From Prevotella sp. (GTDB lineage Bacteria; Bacteroidota; Bacteroidia; Bacteroidales; Bacteroidaceae), in NCBI GenBank assembly GCA_017478085.1, contig JAFVEE010000129.1:1-51708 (forward strand): 51,708 bases of DNA, written 5' to 3'. The notes under the pieces were generated by a model. The model saw nothing but the letters and a program-made list of their open reading frames with translations. It was not told the DNA's origin and ran no database searches. This document shows positions 1 through 9,813 of this stretch, piece after piece. The first letter of the stretch is position 1, and each line of letters starts with the position of its first letter. The position numbers and the translations under genes are program-made.

Positions 1-2
1 AC

Positions 3-1130
3 AAGGTGAAGTTCTTCAACACCGGCATGGAGTATGATGCCGACGAGGTGGGCGTGCTCAAGATGGACATGATTCCCCGCCGTGAGCTGGGCACTGGCGA
101 GGTGGGCTACATCATCAGCGGCATCAAGGATGCCAAGGAGGTGAAGGAGGGCGACACCATCACCCACGTAGACCGCCCCTGCGATGCCGCCATTGCGGGG
201 TTCCAGGAGGTGAAGCCTATGGTCTTCGCCGGTGTCTATCCCATCGACCCCACCGACTATGAGAACCTGCGTGCCTCACTCGAGAAGCTGCAGCTGAACG
301 ATGCCTCGCTCACCTTCACGCCCGAGACCTCGGTGGCCCTGGGCTTCGGCTTCCGTTGTGGCTTCCTGGGCTTGCTGCACATGGAGATTGTTCAGGAGCG
401 ACTGGACCGCGAGTTCAATATGGACGTCATCACCACCGTGCCCAACGTCACCTATATGTGCTACACCAAGCAGGGCGAGGTGAAGGAGGTGCACAACCCC
501 AGCGGACTGCCCGACCAGGTGATGATAGACCACATTGAGGAACCCTACATACGCTCCTCAATCATCACAACGGCCGACTTCATCGGTCCCATTATGACGC
601 TTTGCCTCGACAAGCGTGGTGAACTGCTTGACCAGCAGTATATTAGCGGCAACCGTGTGGAGCTTCACTTTATGCTTCCTTTAGGCGAAATCGTCATCGA
701 TTTCTATGACAAGCTGAAGAGCATATCGAAGGGCTATGCCTCGTTCGACTACCACGTCGACTCGTTCCGGCCCTCCAAGCTCATCAAGCTCGACATCCTG
801 CTCAACGGCGAGCCCGTCGATGCCCTCTCGACGCTGACCCACCAGGACAATGCCGTGACCTTAGGTCGCCGTATGTGCGAGAAGCTGAAGGAACTCATTC
901 CCCGCCAGCAGTTCGACATTGCCATCCAGGCCGCCATCGGTGCCAAGATCATTGCCCGCGAAACGGTGAAGCAGGTGCGCAAGGACGTGCTGGCCAAGTG
1001 CTACGGCGGCGACGTGAGTCGCAAGCGCAAGCTACTCGAAAAGCAGAAGCGAGGCAAGAAGCGCATGAAGCAGATAGGCAATGTGGAGGTGCCACAGAAA
1101 GCCTTCCTCGCTGTGCTGAAGCTCGATTAA
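3..1130 (+). CDS. lepA: Elongation factor 4 (LepA), C-terminal part, 5' end outside window
   Basis: This is the C-terminal ~375 residues of the ribosome back-translocating GTPase LepA/EF4, which acts on stalled 70S ribosomes in the cytoplasm. The reading frame is already open at base 3, so the G domain (the full family is about 595 residues) lies before the window. What is visible is the end of domain II, the EF-G-like domains III and V ([16 protein letters not shown], then the stretch around [11 protein letters not shown]) and the LepA-specific basic C-terminal domain ([27 protein letters not shown]). The frame is intact to TAA. A Crp/Fnr-type gene follows after 36 bp on the same strand. The identification is secure; the apparent truncation is only the window edge. 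Confidence 0.97.
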   Translation, partial: KVKFFNTGMEYDADEVGVLKMDMIPRRELGTGEVGYIISGIKDAKEVKEGDTITHVDRPCDAAIAGFQEVKPMVFAGVYPIDPTDYENLRASLEKLQLNDASLTFTPETSVALGFGFRCGFLGLLHMEIVQERLDREFNMDVITTVPNVTYMCYTKQGEVKEVHNPSGLPDQVMIDHIEEPYIRSSIITTADFIGPIMTLCLDKRGELLDQQYISGNRVELHFMLPLGEIVIDFYDKLKSISKGYASFDYHVDSFRPSKLIKLDILLNGEPVDALSTLTHQDNAVTLGRRMCEKLKELIPRQQFDIAIQAAIGAKIIARETVKQVRKDVLAKCYGGDVSRKRKLLEKQKRGKKRMKQIGNVEVPQKAFLAVLKLD

Positions 1131-1166
1131 TTATAGTACATCATCATCATAAAATCCTTTCAACCG

Positions 1167-1766
1167 ATGCCGACCCTAAGTTTAACGAAACGCGACGTGG
1201 CCCGCGAACTGGCCCGACGATACAGCACAATGACCCACGACGAGCTCGACATGCTCGAGGGTGTGCTGGTGCCTATGAAATTTGCGAAGGGTGAGAGAAT
1301 CCTGAACGAGGGCGACACCTGCCGCAACATCTACTGGATTGTGAAGGGACTGGTGCGCCAGTTCTACTACAAGAACAACAAGGAGCTCACCGAGTATATG
1401 GCGGTCGAGAACTCCATTATGATGAGCATCGAGAGCCTGTTCAAGGAGAAGCCCTCGCAGCAGATCATACAGGCGCTTGAGCCCACGCTTATCTACGCGC
1501 TGCCCAAGGCCGAGCTGGAGGCCGTGGCCATGCGCAGCGTGAACATTCAGATACTCTACCGCAAGATTCTGGAAGAGTCGCTCATCATCAGTCAGCAGCG
1601 GGCCGATATGCTGCGCTTCGAGAGTGCGCAGGATCGCTACCAGAAGCTGGTGAAGAGTGCGCCCCAACTGGTGCTGCGCGCCCCGCTCGTCTACATTGCC
1701 AGCTACCTGCAGATGACGCCCGAGACGCTCAGCCGCGTGCGCACCGCCGTGCTGCTGAACAGCTGA
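1167..1766 (+). CDS. Crp/Fnr-family transcriptional regulator
   Basis: A 199-residue cytoplasmic regulator. Residues ~20-125 look like a cyclic-nucleotide-binding-type beta-barrel (AKGERILNEGDTCRNIYWIVKGLVR is split here by family motif: EGDTCRNIYWIVKG). A long dimerisation helix follows (ILEESLIISQQRADMLRF), and then a short winged-helix end with the recognition helix in LQMTPETLSRVR. The very short C-terminal HTH with no extended wing is typical of Bacteroidetes members of this family. The effector is unknown: I see no Fnr-type cysteine cluster and cannot confirm cAMP-binding residues. It sits between lepA and an amino-acid symporter with gaps of 36 and 55 bp, so co-transcription is possible. 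The start ATG at 1167 gives the expected family length. Confidence 0.85.
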   Translation: MPTLSLTKRDVARELARRYSTMTHDELDMLEGVLVPMKFAKGERILNEGDTCRNIYWIVKGLVRQFYYKNNKELTEYMAVENSIMMSIESLFKEKPSQQIIQALEPTLIYALPKAELEAVAMRSVNIQILYRKILEESLIISQQRADMLRFESAQDRYQKLVKSAPQLVLRAPLVYIASYLQMTPETLSRVRTAVLLNS

Positions 1767-1821
1767 CCTCTTTCCACCTTCCATCCCTCCACCTTCCACC
1801 CTCTCACCTTTCCACCCGGAA

Positions 1822-3171
1822 ATGAACGGACTTAACGACTTCCTGACCCTGTTTAGCTCATTCCTTTGGGGATGGCCTATGATTATCCTGTTGCTGGGAA
1901 CGCACCTCTACCTCACGGTGGTGTTGCGCTTTCCGCAACGCTGGATTTTTACGGCCATCAGGCTCTCCGTGCGGCGCGACCCCGATGCCCGGGGCGACGT
2001 GTCGCAGTTTGCCTCCCTGGCCACCGCCCTGGCCGCCACCATCGGCACGGGCAATATTATCGGTGTGGCTACGGCCATTGCCCTGGGTGGCCCTGGTGCC
2101 GTGCTGTGGTGCTGGCTCACGGGTGTGTTTGGCATCTCCACCAAGTATGCCGAGGGCCTGCTGGCCATCAAGTACCGGGTGAAGACTCCCGAGGGCAAGA
2201 TGTTGGGCGGCCCGATGTATGCCCTGGAGCGGGGACTGGGGTGGAAGTGGCTGGCCGTGCTCTTTGCCGTGTTCACCGCCATTGCCTCCTTCGGCATCGG
2301 CAACACCGTGCAGGCCAACGCCATTGCCACGCTGGCCAGCGAGACCTACGACATAGCCCCGTGGCTCACGGGTGCCTTCGTCTGTCTGCTCACGGGTGCC
2401 GTGGTGCTGGGTGGTGTCAAGAGCATAGCCCGCGTGTGCAGTCTGCTCGTACCTTTTATGGCCTTCTTCTACGTGCTGGGCTGCCTCTATATCCTCTGTG
2501 TCAATGTCGATTATCTCTGGCCTGCCCTCCAGCTCATCGTCCACTCGGCCTTCTCGCCGCAGGCGGCTGGTGGCGGCTTTGTGGGCACCACGGTGATGAT
2601 GGCCGCCCGCTACGGCATAGCCCGTGGCCTGTTCAGCAACGAGTCAGGCATGGGCTCGGCCCCCATCGTGGCCGCTGCCGCCCAGACCCGCAACCCCGTG
2701 CGCCAGGCGCTCGTTTCGAGCAGCGGCACCTTCTGGGACACAGTGGTCATCTGCGCCCTTACTGGCCTCGTCATCGTCAGCAGTGTGCTGGCCTATCCCG
2801 ACATTACCTTCGACAACGGTGCCGTGCTCACCAAGATGGCCTTCGCCAAGATTCCCGTCGTGGGCACGCCCCTGCTTACGTTCGGTCTGCTCACCTTTGC
2901 CTTCAGCACAATTCTGGGGTGGTGCTACTACGGCGAGCGTGCCGTGGAGTATCTGCGTGGCCGCCGCTGGGTGCTGGCCTACCGCGTGCTCTATATCGTG
3001 GCCGTGTTTGTGGGCAGCATAGCCAACCTGACCATCGTGTGGAACCTGGCCGACTGCATGAACGCCCTGATGGCCATACCCAACCTCGTCTCGCTGCTCG
3101 CGCTGAGCGGCATCCTTGTCCACGAAACGCGCAAGTACCTTTGGCGCGGTCGGCTCGACAGGGAAATGTAG
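1822..3171 (+). CDS. Alanine/glycine:cation symporter family (AGCS) protein
   Basis: A 449-residue inner-membrane secondary transporter predicted to import alanine, glycine or a related small amino acid with Na+. About eleven hydrophobic segments run through the protein. Family signatures include the glycine-rich stretch ATIGTGNIIGVATAIALGGP (residues ~72-91), GGPMYALERGL and FSNESGMGSAPI (~275-285). The length matches the family. It follows the Crp-type regulator after 55 bp of C-rich low-complexity sequence (repeats of CCACCTTCCA) and precedes the pectate lyase gene by 34 bp. The substrate cannot be read from sequence, and the link to the neighbouring pectate lyase may be only positional. 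Confidence 0.93.
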   Translation: MNGLNDFLTLFSSFLWGWPMIILLLGTHLYLTVVLRFPQRWIFTAIRLSVRRDPDARGDVSQFASLATALAATIGTGNIIGVATAIALGGPGAVLWCWLTGVFGISTKYAEGLLAIKYRVKTPEGKMLGGPMYALERGLGWKWLAVLFAVFTAIASFGIGNTVQANAIATLASETYDIAPWLTGAFVCLLTGAVVLGGVKSIARVCSLLVPFMAFFYVLGCLYILCVNVDYLWPALQLIVHSAFSPQAAGGGFVGTTVMMAARYGIARGLFSNESGMGSAPIVAAAAQTRNPVRQALVSSSGTFWDTVVICALTGLVIVSSVLAYPDITFDNGAVLTKMAFAKIPVVGTPLLTFGLLTFAFSTILGWCYYGERAVEYLRGRRWVLAYRVLYIVAVFVGSIANLTIVWNLADCMNALMAIPNLVSLLALSGILVHETRKYLWRGRLDREM

Positions 3172-3205
3172 AAAACACTCTTGCAACAACAAATACTTAG
3201 AGAAT

Positions 3206-6200
3206 ATGAAAGCTACTAAACTACTATTCGCCATGGCCCTGCTTATGGGCAGTGCCTCTCTTTGCGCTCAGCAGCTGGCCTTCCCCGAGGCCCAGGGCTG
3301 GGGACGCTTTGCCACCGGCGGCCGCACGGGCAAGGTGTACCACGTGACCAATCTGAACGACTCTGGCACCGGCTCGCTGCGCGATGCCGTGAGCCAGCCT
3401 AACCGCATCGTGGTGTTCGATGTGAGCGGTGTCATCCGCATCAACTCGCGCATCGTCTTCTCCAAGAACCTCTACGTGGCCGGACAGACGGCTCCCGGCG
3501 AGGGCATTACCGTGTATGGCGACGGCGTGAGCTTCTCGTCTGCCGACAACATCATCGTGCGCTACATGCGTTTCCGCATGGGTGCCGTGGGCACCAAGGA
3601 CAAGGATGCCGCAGGCATTGCCAACGGTCAGAACATGATCTTTGACCACTGCTCCTTCTCCTGGGGACAGGACGAGAACTTCTCCATTAACTGGGACAAC
3701 AAGGGCACGGCCCCCCAGAACATCACGCTTATGAACAGCATCGTGGGCCAGGGCCTGATGACCCACTCGGCCGGCGGACTGATGCAGGCCGACAACATCA
3801 CCCTCTACCGCATTCTGCTGGTCGACAACTCCACCCGTAACTTCAAGGTGAAGGGTGTCAACCAGTACGTGAACAACCTGGTGTATAACTGGAAGAATGC
3901 CGCCTACAATATGGGTGGCGACTCGCAGGGCACCTCCTACGTGAACATCGAGAACAACCTCTTCATCAACGGCCCCGCCGTGGGTGGCAACGGCCTGACG
4001 GGTGGCAACAGCGACTTCCACTTCTATGGCAACGACAACTGGCAGGACAGCAACCGCGACGGCCAGTACAACCCCTCGCTCTTCACTGGCGATGGCGGCG
4101 GCGACCGTCAGGCCACGCCCTACGCCTACCCCGAACTGGAGAAGTGGGCCGGCAACGCGCTCATAGAGAAGCTGTTGCCCGACGTGGGAGCCTCGCTGCC
4201 CTACCGCGACCTGGCCGACTGCTATATGGTCGACGAGGTGCTATCCTTCGGCAAGAAGGGCAAGCTCATCACCAACGAGAACGAGCTGCCCATCGGCGTG
4301 CCCACCACCTGGAGCTGGTTCAAGGGCGAGAAACTGAAGGACACCGATGGCGACGGCATGCCCGATGAGTGGGAGATTGACAACGCTACCGACCCACAGA
4401 AAGACGATGCCATGGTGTTGCGCGACAATGGCTATACTAACATTGAGAACTACATCAACAGCATCACCCGCGACGACCGCCAGTTCTTCCTGCGCGCCCC
4501 GCTGCTGCCTGAGCTGGCAAGCGCCACACCCAGCAGCCTGACGCTGTCGTGGTATGACTTCACCGACAACGAGGAAGGCTTCATCATTGAGATGCAGAAG
4601 AACGGCCAGTTCGTCGAGGTGGGCCGCACTAAGGGCAACCAGTTCACCATAGAGGACGAGACGCTGAAGCCTGCCACGGCCTATCAGGTGCGCATCTGCT
4701 CCTACTTAGGCGACAAGCGGTCGGACTATACTCCCGAGATCACCGTGAAGACCCGTCCCGAGCAGACCGACATCATCGATGCTGAGACCTTCCAGGGCAC
4801 GGGCGACGGCGAGTGGCTCATCGCTCCTGCCGAGGACGAGACCATCACGCTCACCGAGGCCACGCCCAAGACGGCTGTGGTGGTGCACTCTGATGCCAAC
4901 GTCACCATAGGCGGCACGGGCTACATCAGCGGCACGGCCTCGCTCAACAAGACGGGCCAGGGCACGCTGACCATTGCCAGCGACCAGCAGTATGAGGGAG
5001 CCACCGTGCTGCACAAGGGTATCTACGAGTTCTCGACGCTGAAGAACGGCGGTGTAGCCAGCGGCTTGGGCAAGAGCCAGGAGTTCGCCCAGAACTGGGT
5101 GATGGACGGCGGCGTGTACAAGTACACTGGTGCCTCGACCACCACTGACCGCTCGGCCACACTCTACGATAATACCGAGTTCAACATCGCCAACAGCGCT
5201 GCCGTCGTCACGATGAACGGTGGCATTGAGGGCTCGGGCAACCTCGAGATTGGAGGTCAGGGCCAGGTCACCGTGAACACGCCCAACTTCTTCCGCTTCG
5301 ACGGCAACCTCGTGATGAAGGGTGGCACGCTGAAGCTGAACTCCAAGGACGTCTCCGATGCCGGCATCGGCAAAGCCTCGAAGCTCGTGATGCAGGGTGG
5401 CACGCTGACCACCGTGGGCAAGAACGAGTCGAGCGTCACCTACAACTTCCCCATCGAGGCCACTGAGGGCACTACCTCGGCCGTGAACTTCGACCTCTGG
5501 AACACCAACAAGTGTACCGTCACTGGGCAGGGTACCCTGGAGTGGGGCGTCACCTACCTGCGCGAGTATATCGAGGGCAACTGGGATGGCTTCACCGGCC
5601 ACCTGGTGGTGAAGCCTTTCGGCAACAACGGCACCAACCGCCAGTTTGCCATTCGCAACGGCGTGGGCGTGAAGAACGCCACTATCGAGCTGAAGAGCGG
5701 CACCGCCATCAATGGTGCCAAGAACGAGTCGACCTACTACCTGGGTGGCCTTTCCGGCGAGTCGGGTTCCTATCTGGCTGGCTTCAACGTGAAGGCCAAG
5801 GGCAGCGGCACCTGGATTGTGGGCGGTGCCAATACCGACGAGACCTTCCGTGGCGTAATCAACAACAACGACCAGGCCGGCTCTCACCCCGGCACCACCA
5901 CCATCGAGAAGCAAGGCTCGGGCGATTGGCGACTGACGGGCAACAACGTATATAGCGGCACCACCACCGTGACCAAGGGTCGCCTCATTGTGAACGGCAC
6001 CCACTCGGGCACCGGAGCCGTGACTGTGCGCACCGGTGCCACGCTGGCTGGAACAGGCACGCTGGCCGCTGCCACCACCATCAACACGGGCGGCACGCTG
6101 CAGGCCGGCGATACACTGGTGAACGGTCGCGGACTGACCTTCAACAGCACGCTGAAGCTGAACGGCACGGCCACGCTCAATGTGCTGGCTGACCGCACCA

Positions 6201-7162
6201 AGAGCAACACCATCACCCTGAAGGGCGTCACCACCCTGGGCAGCGAGACCGTGCTGCAGCTGAACGAGGGTGAACTCTTCAGCGAGGCACCCTACGACAA
6301 GACCGAATACAAGATCTTCAACCTCTCAGGCGGCACCATCGCCGGTACGTTCAGCGAGATTCAGCCCGCCACGCCCGGCGAGGGCCAGACGTGGGATGCC
6401 AGCGAGCTCTACAGCAAGGGCATCCTGAAGGTGGTGGGCGGCGAGGCCAAGCCCAATGACGACAACCCTGAGCCCGGCCCCGACCCTGTGGGCGATACGA
6501 AGACGGCCCTGCTGGCCTGGGGCAACATGGTGGCCAAGAGCTATGACGGCAGTGGCGTGAACAATATGATGGAAGGTGCGGCCAACGACGAGGCACAGGG
6601 CTTCCGTCTTGTGTGCACCGGCAACCTGACCAAGGCCTACAGCTCGGCTGGCACGCCCAAGCTGAAGATTCCCTACAAGGACGAGCTGCTGGAGCGCACG
6701 GCCATCAAGCTGTCGAACGGCGCGCAGAACACCGTGTTCATGCCCGAGGGCGCCAAGGCCACCAAGGTGACCCTCTACAGCATTACCGGCACCAACAGCA
6801 GCAACCGCACCAGCTACTGGAAGGAGGTGGCTGGCCAGGCCTACACCGAGACCACGACCACGGTGCTCGACCTCGACGCCCCGCGCGACAATCCCAACGC
6901 CGTGTCGTTCACGCTGAAGAGTGTGCCCGACAACTTCACCTTCACCAACACCGGCGAGCAGCAGTGCGTCATCATTTACATTGAGTACTACATCGGCAGC
7001 GACCCTTCGGGCATCAGCACCATGGGCCAGGGCGGTAGCTCCGTGCGCATCGACTACTTCACGGCATCGGGCGAGCGCGTCGCCACCCCCGGCCGTGGCC
7101 TCTACATCGTGCGCACCACCGCTGCCAATGGCCACACCCAGAGCCGCAAGGTGGTGTTCTAA
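3206..7162 (+). CDS. Modular secreted pectate lyase (PL1-like) with Fn3, beta-helix repeats and T9SS-type tail
   Basis: A 1318-residue exported protein predicted to cleave pectate/homogalacturonan by beta-elimination. The start at 3206 is chosen because MKATKLLFAMALLMGSASLC is a clear signal peptide; an upstream in-frame ATG at 3116 lies inside the symporter gene. Order: Sec signal (1-20); PL1-type right-handed beta-helix (~22-370, with WGRFATGGRTGKVYHVTNL and FDHCSFSWGQDENFS); an Asp-rich thrombospondin-3-like calcium motif (~378, DTDGDGMPDEWE); one fibronectin type III domain (~435-520); a long Gly/Thr-rich region of autotransporter-type beta-helix repeats (~550-1075, e.g. GNNVYSGTTTVTKGRLIVNG); a C-terminal beta domain; and a final ~40 residues resembling a type IX secretion sorting domain (YFTASGERV...GLYIVRTT...SRKVVF). 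It is likely cell-surface or secreted. The exact polysaccharide is inferred from family only. Confidence 0.85.
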   Translation: MKATKLLFAMALLMGSASLCAQQLAFPEAQGWGRFATGGRTGKVYHVTNLNDSGTGSLRDAVSQPNRIVVFDVSGVIRINSRIVFSKNLYVAGQTAPGEGITVYGDGVSFSSADNIIVRYMRFRMGAVGTKDKDAAGIANGQNMIFDHCSFSWGQDENFSINWDNKGTAPQNITLMNSIVGQGLMTHSAGGLMQADNITLYRILLVDNSTRNFKVKGVNQYVNNLVYNWKNAAYNMGGDSQGTSYVNIENNLFINGPAVGGNGLTGGNSDFHFYGNDNWQDSNRDGQYNPSLFTGDGGGDRQATPYAYPELEKWAGNALIEKLLPDVGASLPYRDLADCYMVDEVLSFGKKGKLITNENELPIGVPTTWSWFKGEKLKDTDGDGMPDEWEIDNATDPQKDDAMVLRDNGYTNIENYINSITRDDRQFFLRAPLLPELASATPSSLTLSWYDFTDNEEGFIIEMQKNGQFVEVGRTKGNQFTIEDETLKPATAYQVRICSYLGDKRSDYTPEITVKTRPEQTDIIDAETFQGTGDGEWLIAPAEDETITLTEATPKTAVVVHSDANVTIGGTGYISGTASLNKTGQGTLTIASDQQYEGATVLHKGIYEFSTLKNGGVASGLGKSQEFAQNWVMDGGVYKYTGASTTTDRSATLYDNTEFNIANSAAVVTMNGGIEGSGNLEIGGQGQVTVNTPNFFRFDGNLVMKGGTLKLNSKDVSDAGIGKASKLVMQGGTLTTVGKNESSVTYNFPIEATEGTTSAVNFDLWNTNKCTVTGQGTLEWGVTYLREYIEGNWDGFTGHLVVKPFGNNGTNRQFAIRNGVGVKNATIELKSGTAINGAKNESTYYLGGLSGESGSYLAGFNVKAKGSGTWIVGGANTDETFRGVINNNDQAGSHPGTTTIEKQGSGDWRLTGNNVYSGTTTVTKGRLIVNGTHSGTGAVTVRTGATLAGTGTLAAATTINTGGTLQAGDTLVNGRGLTFNSTLKLNGTATLNVLADRTKSNTITLKGVTTLGSETVLQLNEGELFSEAPYDKTEYKIFNLSGGTIAGTFSEIQPATPGEGQTWDASELYSKGILKVVGGEAKPNDDNPEPGPDPVGDTKTALLAWGNMVAKSYDGSGVNNMMEGAANDEAQGFRLVCTGNLTKAYSSAGTPKLKIPYKDELLERTAIKLSNGAQNTVFMPEGAKATKVTLYSITGTNSSNRTSYWKEVAGQAYTETTTTVLDLDAPRDNPNAVSFTLKSVPDNFTFTNTGEQQCVIIYIEYYIGSDPSGISTMGQGGSSVRIDYFTASGERVATPGRGLYIVRTTAANGHTQSRKVVF

Positions 7163-7179
7163 AACTGAAGCATAAAACC

Positions 7180-7216
7180 AATAAAGGCCTCCTTTCGATG
7201 GAAGGGAGGCTTTATT
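7180..7216 (+). terminator. Hairpin terminator after the pectate lyase gene
   Basis: A near-perfect stem lies 18 bp after the stop codon. AATAAAGG-CCTCCTTTC pairs with GAAGGGAGG-CTTTATT around a GATG loop, with one bulged G and one G-T pair. The 3' side ends in TTTATTGTGTG, so the U tract is weak. It separates the pectate lyase unit from ftsK. Confidence 0.7.
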
Positions 7217-7299
7217 GTGTGTACGTTGTTCAAGTCAAAAATACGATGTATTTTACAAAATAAAACATAATTCATAATGCTTATTTCATATTTATTTCC

Positions 7300-7307
7300 T
7301 ACTTTTG
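7300..7307 (+). promoter_or_regulatory. Bacteroidetes -7 element upstream of ftsK
   Basis: TACTTTTG matches the -7 consensus TAnnTTTG and is followed by CAG and a ~28-nt leader to the ftsK ATG at 7336. No good TTTG lies at the usual -33 distance. The surrounding 100 bp are AT-rich, unlike the coding sequence on either side. Confidence 0.6.
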
Positions 7308-7335
7308 CAGAAAGTTTCGATAAAAGAGTGACAGA

Positions 7336-9813
7336 ATGACAAAGAAAAAGAAGAAAAAGACAGAGCCACGGCCCTCGTTTGCCGAGTCGATAGGGCTGAA
7401 CAATATATTCCAGAACGAAAAGCTGAACTTCTTCCTGGGCCTGCTCCTGTTTGCGCTGGCCTTTTACTTTCTGCTCTCGTTCGTATCGTTCTTCACCACA
7501 GGTCAGGCCGACCAGAGCCTCATTGAGAACCTGCGCGAGGGCGAACTGAAGAACGAGGGTGGCAAGTTTGGCAACTACTGCGGTTCGCTGGGTGCGTTCA
7601 CCGCCTACTTTTTCATCAAGCAGTGCTTCGGCCTGCCTGCCTTCCTCATACCCGCCTTCCTGTTCCTGGTGTCGCTGAGGCTGATGCAGGCCTACCGCGT
7701 GAACCTGCTGAAGTGGTTCTTCGGCACGATGGTGCTCATGGTGTGGCTCTCGGTGACCTTTGCCAAGTTCCTCACCCCGCTGTTTATCGACAGCCACTTC
7801 TGTCCGGGCGGCGACCATGGTCTGGCCGCCTGCCAGTGGATCGAGGGCTTCGTGGGCGCTCCGGGTCTCACGGCCATTCTGGCCTTGGTGGCCTTGGCCT
7901 TCCTCACCTACGTGAGCACCGAGACCATCTATATGATACGCAAGATGCTGAACCCCTCGAAGATCTTCGACAAGATTAAGTTTAATGTGGTTGACACCTC
8001 GAAGGAAGAGGTAGACCCCGCCGACAGCTACGAGACGAAGATAGACGCGCAGCTGGATGATCCTACCGTGTTCGATGACCCGCAAACCGAGACCATCGAC
8101 TTCGACCATGAGCCTGCCGACGGGAAGGATGCTGCCGCAGCGGCTGCTGCAATCATCAGCAGTGTCGCCCCCGCCGCCGATAGCGGTAAGAAGAGTCCCG
8201 ATGAGGTGGGCCTCGACGTGGAGGTGGCCACCGAGGAAGAGGCAGCCAAGGGCGGCGACCTGGTGCAGGTGGGCGACAAGGAGCTGGAGCCCTACGACCC
8301 CAAGCGCGACCTGGAGAACTACCACTATCCTACGCTCGACCTGCTGAAGGCCTACGAGACCGACGGCAAGCCCTACATTGACATGGCCGAGCAGACGGCC
8401 AACAAGAATCGCATTGTGGAGGTGCTGCGCAACTTTGGCATCGAAATCACATCGATCAAGGCCACCGTGGGCCCCACCATCACGCTCTACGAGATTACCC
8501 CGGCACAGGGTGTGCGCATCTCGAAAATCCGTACGCTGGAGGATGATATTGCTTTGAGCCTGAAGGCATTAGGCATACGCATTATAGCTCCTATTCCTGG
8601 CAAGGGTACCATTGGTATCGAGGTGCCTAACGCCAAGGCCAACATCGTGTCGATGGAGAGTGTGCTGAACTCGAAGAAGTTCCAGGAAACCAAGATGGAG
8701 CTGCCCTGCGCTATGGGCAAGACCATTACCAACGAGGTGTTTATGTTCGACCTGGCCAAGTCGCCCCACCTGCTGGTGGCCGGTGCTACGGGCCAGGGTA
8801 AGTCGGTGGGCCTGAACGCCATCCTCACCTCTTTATTATATAAGAAGCACCCCGCCGAACTGAAGATTGTGCTGGTCGACCCGAAGATGGTGGAGTTCAG
8901 CATCTACCGCACCATCGACAAGCACTTCCTGGCTGCACTGCCCGAGGAGGCCGACAACCCCATCATTACCGACACCAGCAAGGTCATTCGCACGCTGCAG
9001 AGCCTCTGCGTGGAGATGGATGCCCGCTACGAACTGCTGATGAAGGCCGGCGAGCGCAACATCAAGGACTACAACGCCAAGTTCACCAGTCGCAAGCTAA
9101 ACCCCGAGAACGGCCATAAGTTCATGCCCTACATCGTGGTGGTGATCGACGAGTATGGCGACCTGATTATGACGGCTGGCAAGGAAATTGAGCTGCCCAT
9201 TGCCCGCATAGCCCAGAAGGCCCGCGCCGTGGGCATACACATGATTATTGCCACGCAGCGACCCACCACCAACATCATCACGGGTACCATCAAGGCCCAC
9301 TTCCCTCCCCGCATTGCCTTTAAGGTGAGCCAGGGCATCGACTCGAAGACCATCCTCGACCGTATGGGAGCTCAGCAGCTCATAGGCCGTGGCGATATGC
9401 TCTATTTGCAGGGCAACGACCCCATCCGCGTGCAGTGTGCCTTTGTGGACACACCAGAGGTGGTCGACATCAACAACTACATTGCAGCCCAGCAGGGCTA
9501 TCTGGAGCCCTTCGAACTGCCCGAGCCTATCATCGAGGGCGAAGGTGGCGGCGGCAGCGGGGCCGACGATGTAGACCTGAGCCACCTGGACCCGATGTTC
9601 GAGGATGCCGCACGTCTCATCGTGGCCAAGCAGTCGGGCAGCACCAGCCTTATTCAGCGCCAGTTCTCGATTGGCTACAACCGTGCAGGCCGACTGATGG
9701 ACATGATGGAGAAGGCAGGCGTGGTGGGCCAGGCCCACGGCTCGAAGCCCCGCGAGGTGCTTATACAGGATGAACTTAGTCTGGAACAACTATTAAGTAC
9801 ACTGAGAAAATGA
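7336..9813 (+). CDS. ftsK: DNA translocase FtsK/SpoIIIE
   Basis: An 825-residue septal DNA pump that segregates chromosome termini at division. The N-terminus is basic (KKKKKKTEPRP), followed by about four membrane segments (residues ~30-190), an acidic Ala-rich linker (~200-320), then the alpha/beta motor domains with Walker A GATGQGKS at ~483-490 and Walker B-like VVVIDEYGDLI near 600. The C-terminal gamma winged helix (~745-825, FSIGYNRAGRLMDMMEKAG) is present, which is the part that reads orienting sequences and activates XerD in model species. Full length for Bacteroidetes. The stop overlaps the lolA start by 4 bp (ATGA), so the two are translationally coupled. Confidence 0.97.
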   Translation: MTKKKKKKTEPRPSFAESIGLNNIFQNEKLNFFLGLLLFALAFYFLLSFVSFFTTGQADQSLIENLREGELKNEGGKFGNYCGSLGAFTAYFFIKQCFGLPAFLIPAFLFLVSLRLMQAYRVNLLKWFFGTMVLMVWLSVTFAKFLTPLFIDSHFCPGGDHGLAACQWIEGFVGAPGLTAILALVALAFLTYVSTETIYMIRKMLNPSKIFDKIKFNVVDTSKEEVDPADSYETKIDAQLDDPTVFDDPQTETIDFDHEPADGKDAAAAAAAIISSVAPAADSGKKSPDEVGLDVEVATEEEAAKGGDLVQVGDKELEPYDPKRDLENYHYPTLDLLKAYETDGKPYIDMAEQTANKNRIVEVLRNFGIEITSIKATVGPTITLYEITPAQGVRISKIRTLEDDIALSLKALGIRIIAPIPGKGTIGIEVPNAKANIVSMESVLNSKKFQETKMELPCAMGKTITNEVFMFDLAKSPHLLVAGATGQGKSVGLNAILTSLLYKKHPAELKIVLVDPKMVEFSIYRTIDKHFLAALPEEADNPIITDTSKVIRTLQSLCVEMDARYELLMKAGERNIKDYNAKFTSRKLNPENGHKFMPYIVVVIDEYGDLIMTAGKEIELPIARIAQKARAVGIHMIIATQRPTTNIITGTIKAHFPPRIAFKVSQGIDSKTILDRMGAQQLIGRGDMLYLQGNDPIRVQCAFVDTPEVVDINNYIAAQQGYLEPFELPEPIIEGEGGGGSGADDVDLSHLDPMFEDAARLIVAKQSGSTSLIQRQFSIGYNRAGRLMDMMEKAGVVGQAHGSKPREVLIQDELSLEQLLSTLRK

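Noticed and set aside
3-1130. Truncated lepA pseudogene
   Set aside because: The frame is open to the window edge; only the window boundary cuts it.
3116-3205. Upstream start for the large pectate lyase
   Set aside because: It lies inside the symporter gene and would bury the signal peptide 30 residues from the N-terminus.
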